From assembly GCA_002436485.1 (NCBI GenBank), contig DJMK01000112.1:129-15059 (forward strand): 14,931 nt of DNA. The letters run 5' to 3'. The position numbers were made by a program, and so were the translations under genes. The notes beneath the pieces were generated by a model. The model had not been told where the DNA came from. It made no database searches and saw only the letters and a list, made by a program, of their open reading frames with translations. Within the stretch, counting starts at the first letter, position 1. The number at the start of each line of letters is the position of its first letter. Source of the DNA: Proteobacteria bacterium UBA6492 (GTDB taxonomy: Bacteria > Pseudomonadota > Gammaproteobacteria > UBA6429 > Thiohalophilaceae). Below, piece after piece: positions 1 to 6,832 of the stretch.

Positions 1-1
1 A

Positions 2-21
2 GCATGGCGCTAACACCATGC
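2..21. repeat. Inverted repeat GCATGG-N8-CCATGC upstream of the sigma-54 promoter
   Basis: Perfect 6-bp arms at 2-7 and 16-21 separated by 8 bases. The centre lies about 161 bases before the predicted transcription start at about 173, within the range where sigma-54 activators usually bind. The activator-site reading is inference. With so little sequence to its left, the repeat could instead be the stem of a terminator for a gene outside the window, although no T-run follows on the plus strand. Confidence 0.35.
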
Positions 22-146
22 GAAATGGCATTCTGAAAATAATTCAAAAATTCAGCTATATTTACAAAAAGAGTGCGTATTTGACGTTTGATGTTCCAGT
101 TTAGTGCATTCTTGGGTTGTAACTTATTGAATTGGAAACGATTAAG

Positions 147-162
147 TGGCACGGCAATTGCT
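147..162 (+). promoter_or_regulatory. Sigma-54 (RpoN) promoter, full consensus match
   Basis: The sequence TGGCACGGCAATTGCT matches the sigma-54 consensus TGGCACG-N4-TTGCW at every fixed position. The invariant GG (148-149, -24 element) and GC (160-161, -12 element) are separated by the canonical 10 bases. Transcription should start near 173, giving a leader of about 70 bases before the gene at 244. Sigma-54 promoters need an ATP-dependent enhancer-binding activator; none is encoded in the window. No competing sigma-70 promoter of comparable quality is visible in 1-243. Confidence 0.8.
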
Positions 163-243
163 TTTAAAGTATTAAACATAACAAGACGACAACAAGGTAA
201 GGAGGGAGGAACGGCCAAACCCTGATATACAGGAGGTGTGATG

Positions 244-966
244 ATGTCTTCGCGCTTGTTATCTCCAGCCTATGTGTTGCTGGCTGCCTTCACCCTTGTC
301 TTCTCTGCGCAAGTCAATGCCAATCAATGTCTCGACCTGATGCCATATGATGTTAAAGCTGATGGTCTTCCACATATATGCCAGTCCAGCTTCAATGGCA
401 TACCGAATAATTACAGTTGCCAGGATTACCGATCTGGCGAAACACGCTATCGCGTGTTGTACCGAGGTGGCACAAAACCTAAAGCAGTCGTTAGGTTCAA
501 TGCTGATGAGTCAGTTCGCCTGTTATCTGCGCCGCTGTTTGGTGATAAGCGGCTTGATTGCCCTTTAACCCCACCTGCAGGTATTCCAGTACATGCAAGA
601 CATCGCGGCACCGGTGTATGTTATGACGAAAATGATCAGATGGTGGCCTGTAGTGTCTTTGAGCATGCAACAGCACGCCAGACCGAGGCGCATCGTTTCA
701 TGACTTTCTATACAGAAGATCCGCAGCAACCAGTTTTAACTGATGCACAGGTATTACGTAATGATGTCGATGCCATGGCCGCCGAAATTGCGTACCAGAT
801 TGGTATGGAGCTCTGGAATTCAGAGTGTTGTGCTGAACAGGCGGTGGAATATCTTGCTCAAGCCTATCACTTGTTTCCGCGTACAGAAGCCTATAAAACG
901 GCGTACCGGCATAGTCGTGCAACACTGGCTATTCAGGAGCTAAATAGCAAGCAACAGTGGGACTAG
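244..966 (+). CDS. Secreted cysteine-rich protein of unknown function
   Basis: I do not recognise this 240-residue protein. It begins with a clear Sec signal peptide: a short basic start, a hydrophobic core at about residues 8-22, and an A-x-A-type cleavage site ending VNA at about residue 26. The mature part should therefore be periplasmic or secreted. It holds eight cysteines at about 29, 46, 59, 106, 126, 136, 195 and 196, an even number consistent with disulfides, including an adjacent CC pair. The last 60 residues look helical, with an alanine- and tyrosine-rich stretch resembling a TPR-like hairpin. The start is ambiguous: GTG 238, ATG 241 and ATG 244 are consecutive codons. AGGAGG at 231-236 gives normal spacing (7 bases) only for ATG 244. 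A second purine-rich AGGAGGGAGGA-like run at about 199-210 precedes it. Expression appears to come from the sigma-54 promoter at 147-162. It converges on the DUF418 gene. Confidence 0.8.
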   Translation: MSSRLLSPAYVLLAAFTLVFSAQVNANQCLDLMPYDVKADGLPHICQSSFNGIPNNYSCQDYRSGETRYRVLYRGGTKPKAVVRFNADESVRLLSAPLFGDKRLDCPLTPPAGIPVHARHRGTGVCYDENDQMVACSVFEHATARQTEAHRFMTFYTEDPQQPVLTDAQVLRNDVDAMAAEIAYQIGMELWNSECCAEQAVEYLAQAYHLFPRTEAYKTAYRHSRATLAIQELNSKQQWD

Positions 967-981
967 ACGACTAGCGTCAAA

Positions 982-1017
982 ATGCCCTGCATGGTGAAGA
1001 GCCATGAGGCCTGGCAT
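982..1017 (-). terminator. Weak hairpin between convergent genes
   Basis: Nested inverted repeats lie in the 52-base gap between the two convergent genes: outer ATGCC (982-986) with GGCAT (1013-1017), inner CATGG (990-994) with CCATG (1002-1006). Read on the minus strand, the outer stem is followed directly by TTTT, so it could end the DUF418 transcript. The stem is interrupted, so the call is weak. Confidence 0.35.
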
Positions 1018-1018
1018 C

Positions 1019-2347
1019 CTATGAAAGGGGTAAGGGCGTGCTAGCTGGTTGCCTGAGCAGTGGTTGCCAGCTCATGTATACAGCGGAGCGCCACAACCAT
1101 TCAAATGGACCCATTTTGAAATATTTGAGCCAGAGCAAACTCAACTTTATTTGTATTATCCAGATTGGTAAACAAAGCAGGAGTAGTTGGTAATATTCAA
1201 AATAGCCAATCAGCCCCAGGCCAAATCCATAGAAGAGAAAAATACAGATGATCGTTTGCATGAGGTAGTTTGTAAGAGCGAGTTTGCCTGCTGCAGCAAG
1301 CGGTGTGAAGAGGCGGTAAAAAACGCGGTATTTGATTAGCCAAAGGAACAGACCAATATATCCCAACATAATTGGCAACCGGCTAAAGGAGAAACCGACT
1401 TTCTCCGGATATTCCGGATCGGCGGGCACAAAATCATTCACAATCTCCAGGTAAGCAAATGGGGCACGCAGGGCAATGCCCGTAATAAAGCCAGCCAACA
1501 TTAACCTGAAATAAAATTTCTTTGAGCGGTTGCCTTGTAGAATTCCAAGCTTTAAAAGTGCCATGCCAAGTAACATCATTGCACCAATATCAAAGATGTG
1601 TTCCGTGTATATATAATAGGATTGTTGTTCGATCACGAGCGCAAGGTTATTCTGGAATATTTTTCTATAAGACGATCGATGTAATTCGATATCCTCTTCC
1701 ATGTTGGTTACAGAGTAACTTCTGTATTTATCTGTTTGGGTATTGCGGTAGGCCTGGTCGTCTTCATCGTCAGGGGCATCGGGTGTAGTGACCTGGTCTT
1801 GACGATTTTCAGAAGAGTATTGCGCTTGTGTTTCAGCGTCCTGTTCAAGCTTCTCGTTTGAAATAATTGTTGTTTCACCTATGATAAGCAGTGCTAGGCC
1901 TACAACTAGCAGAGCCCTGTAAGATAGTCGTCTTAGGGGATACAAGAACATGCCGATCAGGCCATACGCATAGAGGACATCAAAGGGCCAGAGCAGTATG
2001 TAGGCATGTATCATTCCGATAAAAATAAGCAACATGTTGCGGCGATAAAAGTAATCGACGCGCATAATGCCCGTATTGGAAAGTTTATTTTCTGATAGAT
2101 AGAGCAATGCGCTTGCACCAAACAGGCAGGAGAAGAGCCCACGCATTGCACCTTCTACCATGACGTCGCTAAATGCCCAGGCCGCAATGTTTGCCTTGAC
2201 AGCGTCACCCAGGTAACTCGGGAGTGCATAGGCGCCAGAAGGTAAACCAAATACTGTGATGTTGATCCATAAAATACCCAGTACAGCCAGACCTCGAATC
2301 ATGTCCAGTTGTTGTATGCGTTCGGTACTACTATGGTTGCTGTCCAT
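1019..2347 (-). CDS. DUF418 / YeiB-like multipass membrane protein
   Basis: A 442-residue inner-membrane protein. The start region carries the QQLDMIRGLAVLGIL pattern typical of the DUF418/YeiB family, which is distantly related to acyltransferase-3-like membrane proteins. The C-terminal third, from about residue 265, contains the family hallmarks GKLALTNYLMQT (about 355-366) and GPFEWLWR (about 414-421). About eight to ten hydrophobic segments can be seen. The family's biochemical role is not established; some members are proposed to be transporters. An unusual feature is a hydrophilic stretch at about residues 165-225, rich in D, E, Q, N and T (for example DAPDDEDDQA), between membrane segments in the N-terminal half. 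The ATG at 2347 is preferred over an in-frame TTG at 2350; neither has a good ribosome-binding site. The gene lies 250 bases downstream of the antiporter gene on the same strand and probably has its own promoter. Confidence 0.85.
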   Translation of the reverse strand: MDSNHSSTERIQQLDMIRGLAVLGILWINITVFGLPSGAYALPSYLGDAVKANIAAWAFSDVMVEGAMRGLFSCLFGASALLYLSENKLSNTGIMRVDYFYRRNMLLIFIGMIHAYILLWPFDVLYAYGLIGMFLYPLRRLSYRALLVVGLALLIIGETTIISNEKLEQDAETQAQYSSENRQDQVTTPDAPDDEDDQAYRNTQTDKYRSYSVTNMEEDIELHRSSYRKIFQNNLALVIEQQSYYIYTEHIFDIGAMMLLGMALLKLGILQGNRSKKFYFRLMLAGFITGIALRAPFAYLEIVNDFVPADPEYPEKVGFSFSRLPIMLGYIGLFLWLIKYRVFYRLFTPLAAAGKLALTNYLMQTIICIFLFYGFGLGLIGYFEYYQLLLLCLPIWIIQIKLSLLWLKYFKMGPFEWLWRSAVYMSWQPLLRQPASTPLPLS

Positions 2348-2418
2348 CAAGTATCAGTAAACCAGGCTAGATGATCACTCTATTCGGCCAAAAGGTGAGG
2401 AAATATAACTGATATTAA

Positions 2419-2447
2419 ATTACCACAGAATATATTTTTTAATACAA
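2419..2447 (-). promoter_or_regulatory. Possible sigma-70 promoter for the DUF418 gene
   Basis: On the minus strand, TTGTAT (2447-2442) and GGTAAT (2424-2419) are spaced by 17 bases in very AT-rich DNA, about 70 bases before the start codon. Each hexamer matches consensus at only four positions or so, so this is tentative. Confidence 0.3.
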
Positions 2448-2473
2448 CTTAAAAAAATATTTCTATCATAAAA

Positions 2474-2492
2474 TTAAATCGTGACGATTTAA
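2474..2492. repeat. Perfect 19-bp dyad in the antiporter-DUF418 gap
   Basis: TTAAATCG-TGA-CGATTTAA has perfect 8-bp arms and a 3-base centre. It lies 106 bases after the antiporter stop and 127 bases before the DUF418 start. The geometry fits a homodimeric repressor site. On the minus strand it is followed by ATTTTAT, so a weak AT-rich terminator hairpin for the antiporter transcript is the alternative. Confidence 0.5.
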
Positions 2493-2597
2493 AAATGCAA
2501 TCATGCCGCTTGTATGAGGCATCAAAATGTTACTTTGTGATTTGAAAGAGGTTGAATGGCGTGCCGCGATTGTTGGCATGCTAGAGAAAACTTTACT

Positions 2598-4154
2598 TTA
2601 TGTCTTTTGCTCTGCGATTAGTTCCATAGAGCGTTGTGCAAAACTGGCACCAACGCCATCATAATAGTTGTAAATGAAATCTGCACCGGCTTGCTGCAGC
2701 TGTGGCATCTCTTCTTCAAACACGACCGTTGTAGTTATAGTACCGGTAAAGCCAATTTTACGTAACTGTTTGGCAGCGAGTACTTTTGCAGTTAGCTCTG
2801 GCATTGCAAGCATTACGGTATGTACACCTTCGAGCTTTAACTTGGCCCAAAAGCCAGGATCCTCGGCATCGGCATACAACACACGTCGGCCTTTTTGCCG
2901 GTGCATCTCTACCTTGATCGGGTCGGAATCAAGACCAATTACGCGCTCCTGGTGCTGGGTTAACAGGTCATAGGCGCCGGTGCCAATACGACCCATCCCC
3001 ATGACCATGATATGCGAGTTACCAATATTAATTGGCTCATCGTCTGGGTGGCTCTTACTAAGTTCAAAACGCAATAAGAACCGTTCAATACGCTCATATA
3101 TCTCGTGTGCATGTCGGTTTAATGGCGCGGCAATTGTAAAAGAAATCGCGACCGTGACTGCAAGTAATGTCATCCATTCGCTGTCTAGCCAGCCCTTGGC
3201 CACACCCATGTTGGCAACAATCAGCCCAAACTCGCTATAGGTGGCGAGGGACAAACTCGCCAGGAATGAACTACGTGCACGTAGCTTGAAAAGTATCAGG
3301 ATGGTGAAAAACAGCAGTGTTTTAAATAGAATGAATATATTAATGAGTAGAGCCTGTTGCAGTATCTCTAAATTCGGGTGTCCAAGCAGACCGATCTGCA
3401 AAAAGAAGCCTACCAGCATAATTTCTTTCAGGCTCCAGAGTGAATTGGAAAGCTCAACCGCACGTTTGTGGCTGGATAACATCACGCCCAGTAACAGGGC
3501 GCCCAGCTCGGAACTCAACCCGAAGTATTCGAAACTGGATCCGCCGATGACCAGCGCAAGTAACAAACCATACAATACCACCAACTCACCATGTCCGCTG
3601 ATATCAAGCAGCCGGAACATAACGGGGCGTACGAATAACAGGCCAAACAGCACCAGTGCCCAGGGTGACGGTGCCACCCCGTTTCCGATGCTAAGCACAG
3701 CAACGGCAACCATATCCTGCATAATGAGAATGCCAATCGCTACTCGACCATGAAAAGCGCGTAATTCACGCTTGCTTTCCAGTACCTTGGCGGCCACAAC
3801 GGTACTGGAGAAGGACAACGCGATGGCAACCATTAACGCAAGCTGGCTGTCGAGCTGCACCACTGTAGTTAGTATCAGGTAAAGCAGTACAATGGTGATA
3901 AGCATGTGCATCAAAGAGCCGGCGAGAATCTCCATGCGAAACAGCGTTTTCAGACGTAGTTTGAGACCAACGCTGAAAAGCAAAAGTAATACGCCAGCAT
4001 GCGCAACTTCTTCCAGGATATCGTTTGATTCGAATCCGTAGATGCTGAGGATAAATCCGGCTGCCAGGTACCCTACAAGCGGGGGCAGGCCGACCTGGCG
4101 CATAACAAGACCGAGCATAAAGGCAAAACTGAGCCAGATTGAAGCGGTTGCCAT
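2598..4154 (-). CDS. CPA2-family cation:proton antiporter with C-terminal RCK/TrkA-N domain (Kef/YbaL-like)
   Basis: A 518-residue inner-membrane protein. Residues 1 to about 345 form the sodium/proton-exchanger-type membrane domain of the monovalent cation:proton antiporter-2 family, with many hydrophobic segments. They include the SFSSTVVAAK stretch (about 114-123) and the QD pair at 146-147 in LIMQDMVAV, where the family keeps an essential aspartate. Residues 380 to about 495 are a TrkA-N/RCK Rossmann domain with GMGRIG at about 386-391 and the strand-end acidic residues of VIGLDSD, expected to bind a dinucleotide and gate transport. The length is somewhat shorter than KefB/KefC (about 600) and close to YbaL. 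The likely role is potassium or sodium/proton exchange in ion or pH homeostasis; the ion cannot be told from sequence. ATG 4154 has GGAAAG upstream at good spacing. No KefF/KefG-type ancillary oxidoreductase gene is adjacent, which argues against a classical glutathione-gated Kef system. Confidence 0.92.
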   Translation of the reverse strand: MATASIWLSFAFMLGLVMRQVGLPPLVGYLAAGFILSIYGFESNDILEEVAHAGVLLLLFSVGLKLRLKTLFRMEILAGSLMHMLITIVLLYLILTTVVQLDSQLALMVAIALSFSSTVVAAKVLESKRELRAFHGRVAIGILIMQDMVAVAVLSIGNGVAPSPWALVLFGLLFVRPVMFRLLDISGHGELVVLYGLLLALVIGGSSFEYFGLSSELGALLLGVMLSSHKRAVELSNSLWSLKEIMLVGFFLQIGLLGHPNLEILQQALLINIFILFKTLLFFTILILFKLRARSSFLASLSLATYSEFGLIVANMGVAKGWLDSEWMTLLAVTVAISFTIAAPLNRHAHEIYERIERFLLRFELSKSHPDDEPINIGNSHIMVMGMGRIGTGAYDLLTQHQERVIGLDSDPIKVEMHRQKGRRVLYADAEDPGFWAKLKLEGVHTVMLAMPELTAKVLAAKQLRKIGFTGTITTTVVFEEEMPQLQQAGADFIYNYYDGVGASFAQRSMELIAEQKT

Positions 4155-4190
4155 CTATCTACTTTCCGAAAATCAGGATTAAGCTATTAT

Positions 4191-4219
4191 GTCATAATTA
4201 TCTGGCACAGGAAGGGCAA
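4191..4219 (-). promoter_or_regulatory. Likely sigma-70 promoter for the antiporter gene
   Basis: On the minus strand TTGCCC (4219-4214) and TATGAC (4196-4191) are spaced by exactly 17 bases, about 37 bases before the ATG at 4154, in the divergent gap shared with the hydrolase gene. Match quality is moderate. Confidence 0.4.
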
Positions 4220-4267
4220 ATCCGTATTTGTAGTGTTTACATTATGGTTGTAATTTCACAAAGCAGA

Positions 4268-5071
4268 ATGATTATTAAGATAATCTTACTAGTCGCGGTA
4301 GCGATAGCCTTGTTCAATATCCTGGTATTCATAAACCAGCCGAATATGTTGTTTTATCCTTACCGGCAACTTGATGCCACACCGGCTGATTGGGGTATGC
4401 AATATGAGGATGTAGTTATAACCACATCGGATGGTATGCGGCTACATGGCTGGTATCTGCCTGCAGCCAATGCAAAAAAAGTGGTACTTTTTTTTCATGG
4501 CAATGCCGGTAACATTTCGCATCGAAGCGATTCACTGGCCATTTTTCATAGTCTTGGTATCAATGTGTTTATTATCGATTATCGGGGTTATGGTAAGAGT
4601 GAAGGTAGCGTAACTGAACAAGGGTTGTACCTTGATGCCATGGCTGCATGGGATTACCTGACAGGAACTCGGTTGTTTAAACCGGATGACATCGTGATCT
4701 TTGGCCGTTCCCTGGGCGGCGCAGTTGCTACTACTCTGGCTGGCAAGGTACAACCGCATGCGCTGATAATCGAATCAACCTTCAGTTCAACCCGTGATAT
4801 GGCAAACTTGATGATGCCGCTTCTATCCAGGGTTATTATCATGCGTTATGCATTTGATACTGAGCGAGCGATCAAGAGTGTCAATGTCCCGGTGCTTGTC
4901 ATGCATAGCCGCGATGACGAGATTATTCCCTTTGAACTGGGGAAAAAGGTTTACGAGGCAGCCAATGAATCTAAAACCTTCTACCTGCTGGTCGGTGGTC
5001 ATAATGATGGCTTTATCAAAAGTATGCCGGGGTACCGTTACAGGCTAAAAACATTTCTTGAATCGAGCTGA
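4268..5071 (+). CDS. Membrane-anchored alpha/beta hydrolase (YfhR/BEM46-like)
   Basis: A 267-residue serine hydrolase with one N-terminal membrane segment (about residues 4-22), probably holding the catalytic domain on the inner membrane. The fold is shown by the oxyanion-hole motif FFHGNAGN (76-82), the strand and turn IIDYRGYGKSEG (102-113), and the nucleophile elbow GRSLG (146-150, Ser148). The acid is Asp216/217 in HSRDDEIIP and the histidine is His245 in GGHNDGF. This layout matches the YfhR/BEM46 (ABHD13-like) group; the substrate is unknown, with esterase or thioesterase activity likely. The frame is open from 4139, but an ATG there would lie inside the divergent antiporter gene. ATG 4244 and ATG 4268 are the realistic starts. 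I prefer 4268 because the membrane anchor follows at once, although no strong ribosome-binding site is present. It converges on arfB with a 24-base gap. Confidence 0.85.
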   Translation: MIIKIILLVAVAIALFNILVFINQPNMLFYPYRQLDATPADWGMQYEDVVITTSDGMRLHGWYLPAANAKKVVLFFHGNAGNISHRSDSLAIFHSLGINVFIIDYRGYGKSEGSVTEQGLYLDAMAAWDYLTGTRLFKPDDIVIFGRSLGGAVATTLAGKVQPHALIIESTFSSTRDMANLMMPLLSRVIIMRYAFDTERAIKSVNVPVLVMHSRDDEIIPFELGKKVYEAANESKTFYLLVGGHNDGFIKSMPGYRYRLKTFLESS

Positions 5072-5074
5072 TTT

Positions 5075-5096
5075 AGTGGCCCTAACAAGCCATTTT
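5075..5096 (+). terminator. Weak hairpin after the hydrolase gene
   Basis: AGTGGC (5075-5080) can pair with GCCATT (5089-5094, one G-U pair) around an 8-base loop, followed by TT (5095-5096). It fills the 24-base gap between convergent genes and reaches the arfB stop codon. The stem is short, so this is tentative. Confidence 0.3.
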
Positions 5097-5524
5097 CACT
5101 CGTCAAGTTGTATTTTTCTTCTGCCTGTCTTTATTTTACCGCGCCGTTGTTTTTGCTCACGTCGTTTTAAATCCACCGCCCTTGGTACTTTAGTAGGTAT
5201 ACGTTTTTTACGACTCACCGCAACGCTTTTTATAAGTTCGATCAGTCGAGCAATTGCCTCCTGGCGATTCTTTTCCTGACTGCGGTATTGCTGTGACTTG
5301 ATAACAATTATTCCATCCTGGGTGATACGCTGATCCTTAAGCGCCATTAGTCTTTGTTTATAGAACTCAGGCAGGCTTGAATTTTTTATATCGAACCGTA
5401 AATGGATAGCTGTGGCAAGCTTGTTGACATTTTGCCCGCCAGCACCCTGTGCTCGAATAGCACTGATGGAGATTTCGCTCTCATCAAGCGTGACGTCATT
5501 GGAGATGGCTAGTTTACTGTTCAT
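5096..5524 (-). CDS. arfB: Alternative ribosome-rescue factor ArfB (YaeJ), peptidyl-tRNA hydrolase
   Basis: ArfB enters stalled ribosomes that lack a codon in the A site and releases the nascent chain, as a back-up to trans-translation. The protein matches the E. coli form closely: the catalytic loop reads IRAQGAGGQNVNK with GGQ at residues 29-31, followed by TAIHLRFDI and SSLPEFYKQRL in the expected order. The lysine- and arginine-rich tail (about 105-139) is the segment that occupies the empty mRNA channel. The frame is open upstream to a TTG at 5578, giving 160 residues, but the family starts just before the first strand. ATG 5524 gives 142 residues, close to the E. coli length of about 140, so I choose it despite a poor ribosome-binding site. 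It diverges from the efflux operon and shares its promoter region. Confidence 0.93.
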   Translation of the reverse strand: MNSKLAISNDVTLDESEISISAIRAQGAGGQNVNKLATAIHLRFDIKNSSLPEFYKQRLMALKDQRITQDGIIVIKSQQYRSQEKNRQEAIARLIELIKSVAVSRKKRIPTKVPRAVDLKRREQKQRRGKIKTGRRKIQLDE

Positions 5525-5584
5525 TACGCGAGATTTGCCGGTACCCGGTGTAATACTTAGATGGATGGTGTGCTTCAATCTAAC

Positions 5585-5592
5585 TGATGTAG
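5585..5592 (+). repeat. Third TGATGT half-site beside the operator dyad
   Basis: TGATGTAG at 5585-5592 is the exact reverse complement of CTACATCA at 5606-5613, the left arm region of the neighbouring dyad. The core TGATGT therefore occurs three times within 43 bases, twice on the plus strand and once on the minus. Confidence 0.45.
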
Positions 5593-5604
5593 GTCATTCG
5601 ACAG

Positions 5605-5633
5605 TCTACATCATAATTGTATGATGTTAATAT
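5605..5633 (+). promoter_or_regulatory. Promoter of the efflux operon
   Basis: TCTACA (5605-5610) and TAATAT (5628-5633) are spaced by 17 bases, about 34 bases before the adaptor start codon. Each hexamer matches consensus at four positions. The spacer is almost exactly filled by the dyad at 5608-5627. Confidence 0.45.
5608..5627. promoter_or_regulatory. Operator-like dyad between arfB and the efflux operon
   Basis: ACATCATAATTGTATGATGT has perfect 8-bp arms (5608-5615 and 5620-5627) and a 4-base centre. It occupies the -35/-10 spacer of the predicted efflux promoter and covers the predicted -10 (TACAAT) of the opposing arfB promoter. Size and position suit a dimeric repressor of the TetR or MarR type. 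No regulator gene is encoded nearby, so it would act from elsewhere. Confidence 0.55.
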
Positions 5634-5643
5634 AAATAGGCAA
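5616..5643 (-). promoter_or_regulatory. Possible arfB promoter
   Basis: On the minus strand TTGCCT (5643-5638) and TACAAT (5621-5616, five of six consensus bases) are spaced by 16 bases. Transcription would start near 5609 and give a leader of about 85 bases before ATG 5524. It overlaps the efflux promoter head-on. Confidence 0.45.
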
Positions 5644-5666
5644 TACCTGACACAAGGAAACGTACT

Positions 5667-6827
5667 ATGACCAGGCGCAAACGGATTATTTTCGTTTTGA
5701 CCATTGCCACCATCGCAGTGTTTGCCCTGGTATTCTGGCTCAAACGCCCCAAGCCGGTTGCTATCATACTCGATGAAGTGGAGTCTGGTTCGGTCGAACG
5801 TACGGTAACAAATACACGTGCCGGTACCCTGAAGGCTTGCCGCCGGGCGCGCCTGTCGCCTTCCATTGGAGGCCAGATTTCAAGTCTGCCAGTACACGAG
5901 GGTGATCTGGTCAAGACAGGCCAGGTGCTTTTTGAAATCTGGAACGATGACCTGACTGCCCAGTATGAATTAGCCGGGAGTGAATTGCAGGCTTCCAGGG
6001 CACGTGCCAAGGAAGCATGTGTACAGGCAGATGTGGCTAAACGTGAAGCAAATCGCCTGACCCAGTTACGTAAAAAAGGCCTGGCTTCTGACGAGAGTGT
6101 TGATCAGGCTGTTGGGCAGGCCAAGGCCAAGGCTGCAGGCTGTGAAGCTGCCAAATCAACCATCAAGGTCAGTGAATCCAAGGTTGCTGTAGCACAAGCT
6201 GCACTGGATCGTACCCGCCTGACAGCACCGTTTGATGGTGCCGTCGCCGAGGTAAACGGTGAACTGGGAGAATATGTCACGCCTTCCCCGGTTGGTATTC
6301 CAACGCCCCCGGCAATCGACCTGATTGATACCAGTTGCCTTTATGTTGTCGCACCTATCGATGAAGTGGATGCACCTGAAATACGTGCGGGGATGACAGC
6401 ACGTATTTCATTGGATGCATTTGGCAAAGAATATTTCAAGGGCAAGGTCAGGCGTGTTGCACCTTACGTACTCGATGTAGAGAAACAGGCCCGTACTGTC
6501 GATGTTGAGGTTGAGTTCGTTTCAGAAAAGGACAAGGCAAACATGCTGCCAGGCTATACCGCGGATGTGGAAGTGATTCTGGATGAGAAAAGCAAGGCCT
6601 TACGTATTCCTACCGAGGCGTTACTTGAAGGCAACCGGGTATTTGTTTATGACACGGACAGTAAGACGATCAGTGAAGTGGATGTAGAAACCGGTCTGAG
6701 TAACTGGCAGTACACAGAAATTAAAACGGGACTCGAGCAGGGTCAGAAAATTGTTACCTCCATTGACAGGGACGGTGTGGTCGATGGTGCACGGGTGAAA
6801 CCGGAAGCCAGGGATAAGAAAAAATAG
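5667..6827 (+). CDS. Periplasmic adaptor of a MacA-like ABC efflux system (HlyD/MFP family)
   Basis: A 386-residue membrane fusion protein. Such proteins link an inner-membrane transporter to an outer-membrane channel and often stimulate the ATPase. An uncleaved N-terminal anchor spans about residues 7-24. The barrel-sandwich/lipoyl halves are at about 60-100 (IGGQISSLPVHEGDLVKTGQVL) and 180-205 (RTRLTAPFDGAV). Between them is an alanine-, lysine- and glutamate-rich alpha-helical hairpin (about 100-180) predicted as coiled coil. The beta-barrel domain follows (about 218-305), then a membrane-proximal domain to about 375. The tail ends in a charged DKKK. The start ATG is preceded by AAGGAAA at good spacing. 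It is the first gene of the operon and lies 5 bases before the ATPase gene, which supports joint function. The substrate is unknown; MacA relatives handle macrolides, lipids, peptides or toxins. Confidence 0.9.
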   Translation: MTRRKRIIFVLTIATIAVFALVFWLKRPKPVAIILDEVESGSVERTVTNTRAGTLKACRRARLSPSIGGQISSLPVHEGDLVKTGQVLFEIWNDDLTAQYELAGSELQASRARAKEACVQADVAKREANRLTQLRKKGLASDESVDQAVGQAKAKAAGCEAAKSTIKVSESKVAVAQAALDRTRLTAPFDGAVAEVNGELGEYVTPSPVGIPTPPAIDLIDTSCLYVVAPIDEVDAPEIRAGMTARISLDAFGKEYFKGKVRRVAPYVLDVEKQARTVDVEVEFVSEKDKANMLPGYTADVEVILDEKSKALRIPTEALLEGNRVFVYDTDSKTISEVDVETGLSNWQYTEIKTGLEQGQKIVTSIDRDGVVDGARVKPEARDKKK

Positions 6828-6832
6828 TTTCC

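Noticed and set aside
3241..3753. 170-codon plus-strand open frame inside the antiporter gene
   Set aside because: It is antisense to a clearly conserved membrane-protein gene, has no ribosome-binding site, and its composition is what the reverse complement of hydrophobic codons gives.
4203..4218. Second sigma-54-like site, TGGCAC with GC ten bases after GG, upstream of the hydrolase gene
   Set aside because: The -24 element is good, but the -12 element reads GGGCA instead of TTGCA, and the site overlaps a plausible sigma-70 promoter of the antiporter gene on the other strand.
5525..5578. N-terminal extension of arfB to TTG 5578
   Set aside because: Family members begin near ATG 5524. The extra 18 residues have no counterpart in E. 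coli ArfB.
5627..6010. 127-codon minus-strand open frame over the start of the adaptor gene
   Set aside because: It overlaps a confident adaptor gene and its promoter, and the predicted protein is a serine- and arginine-rich shadow.
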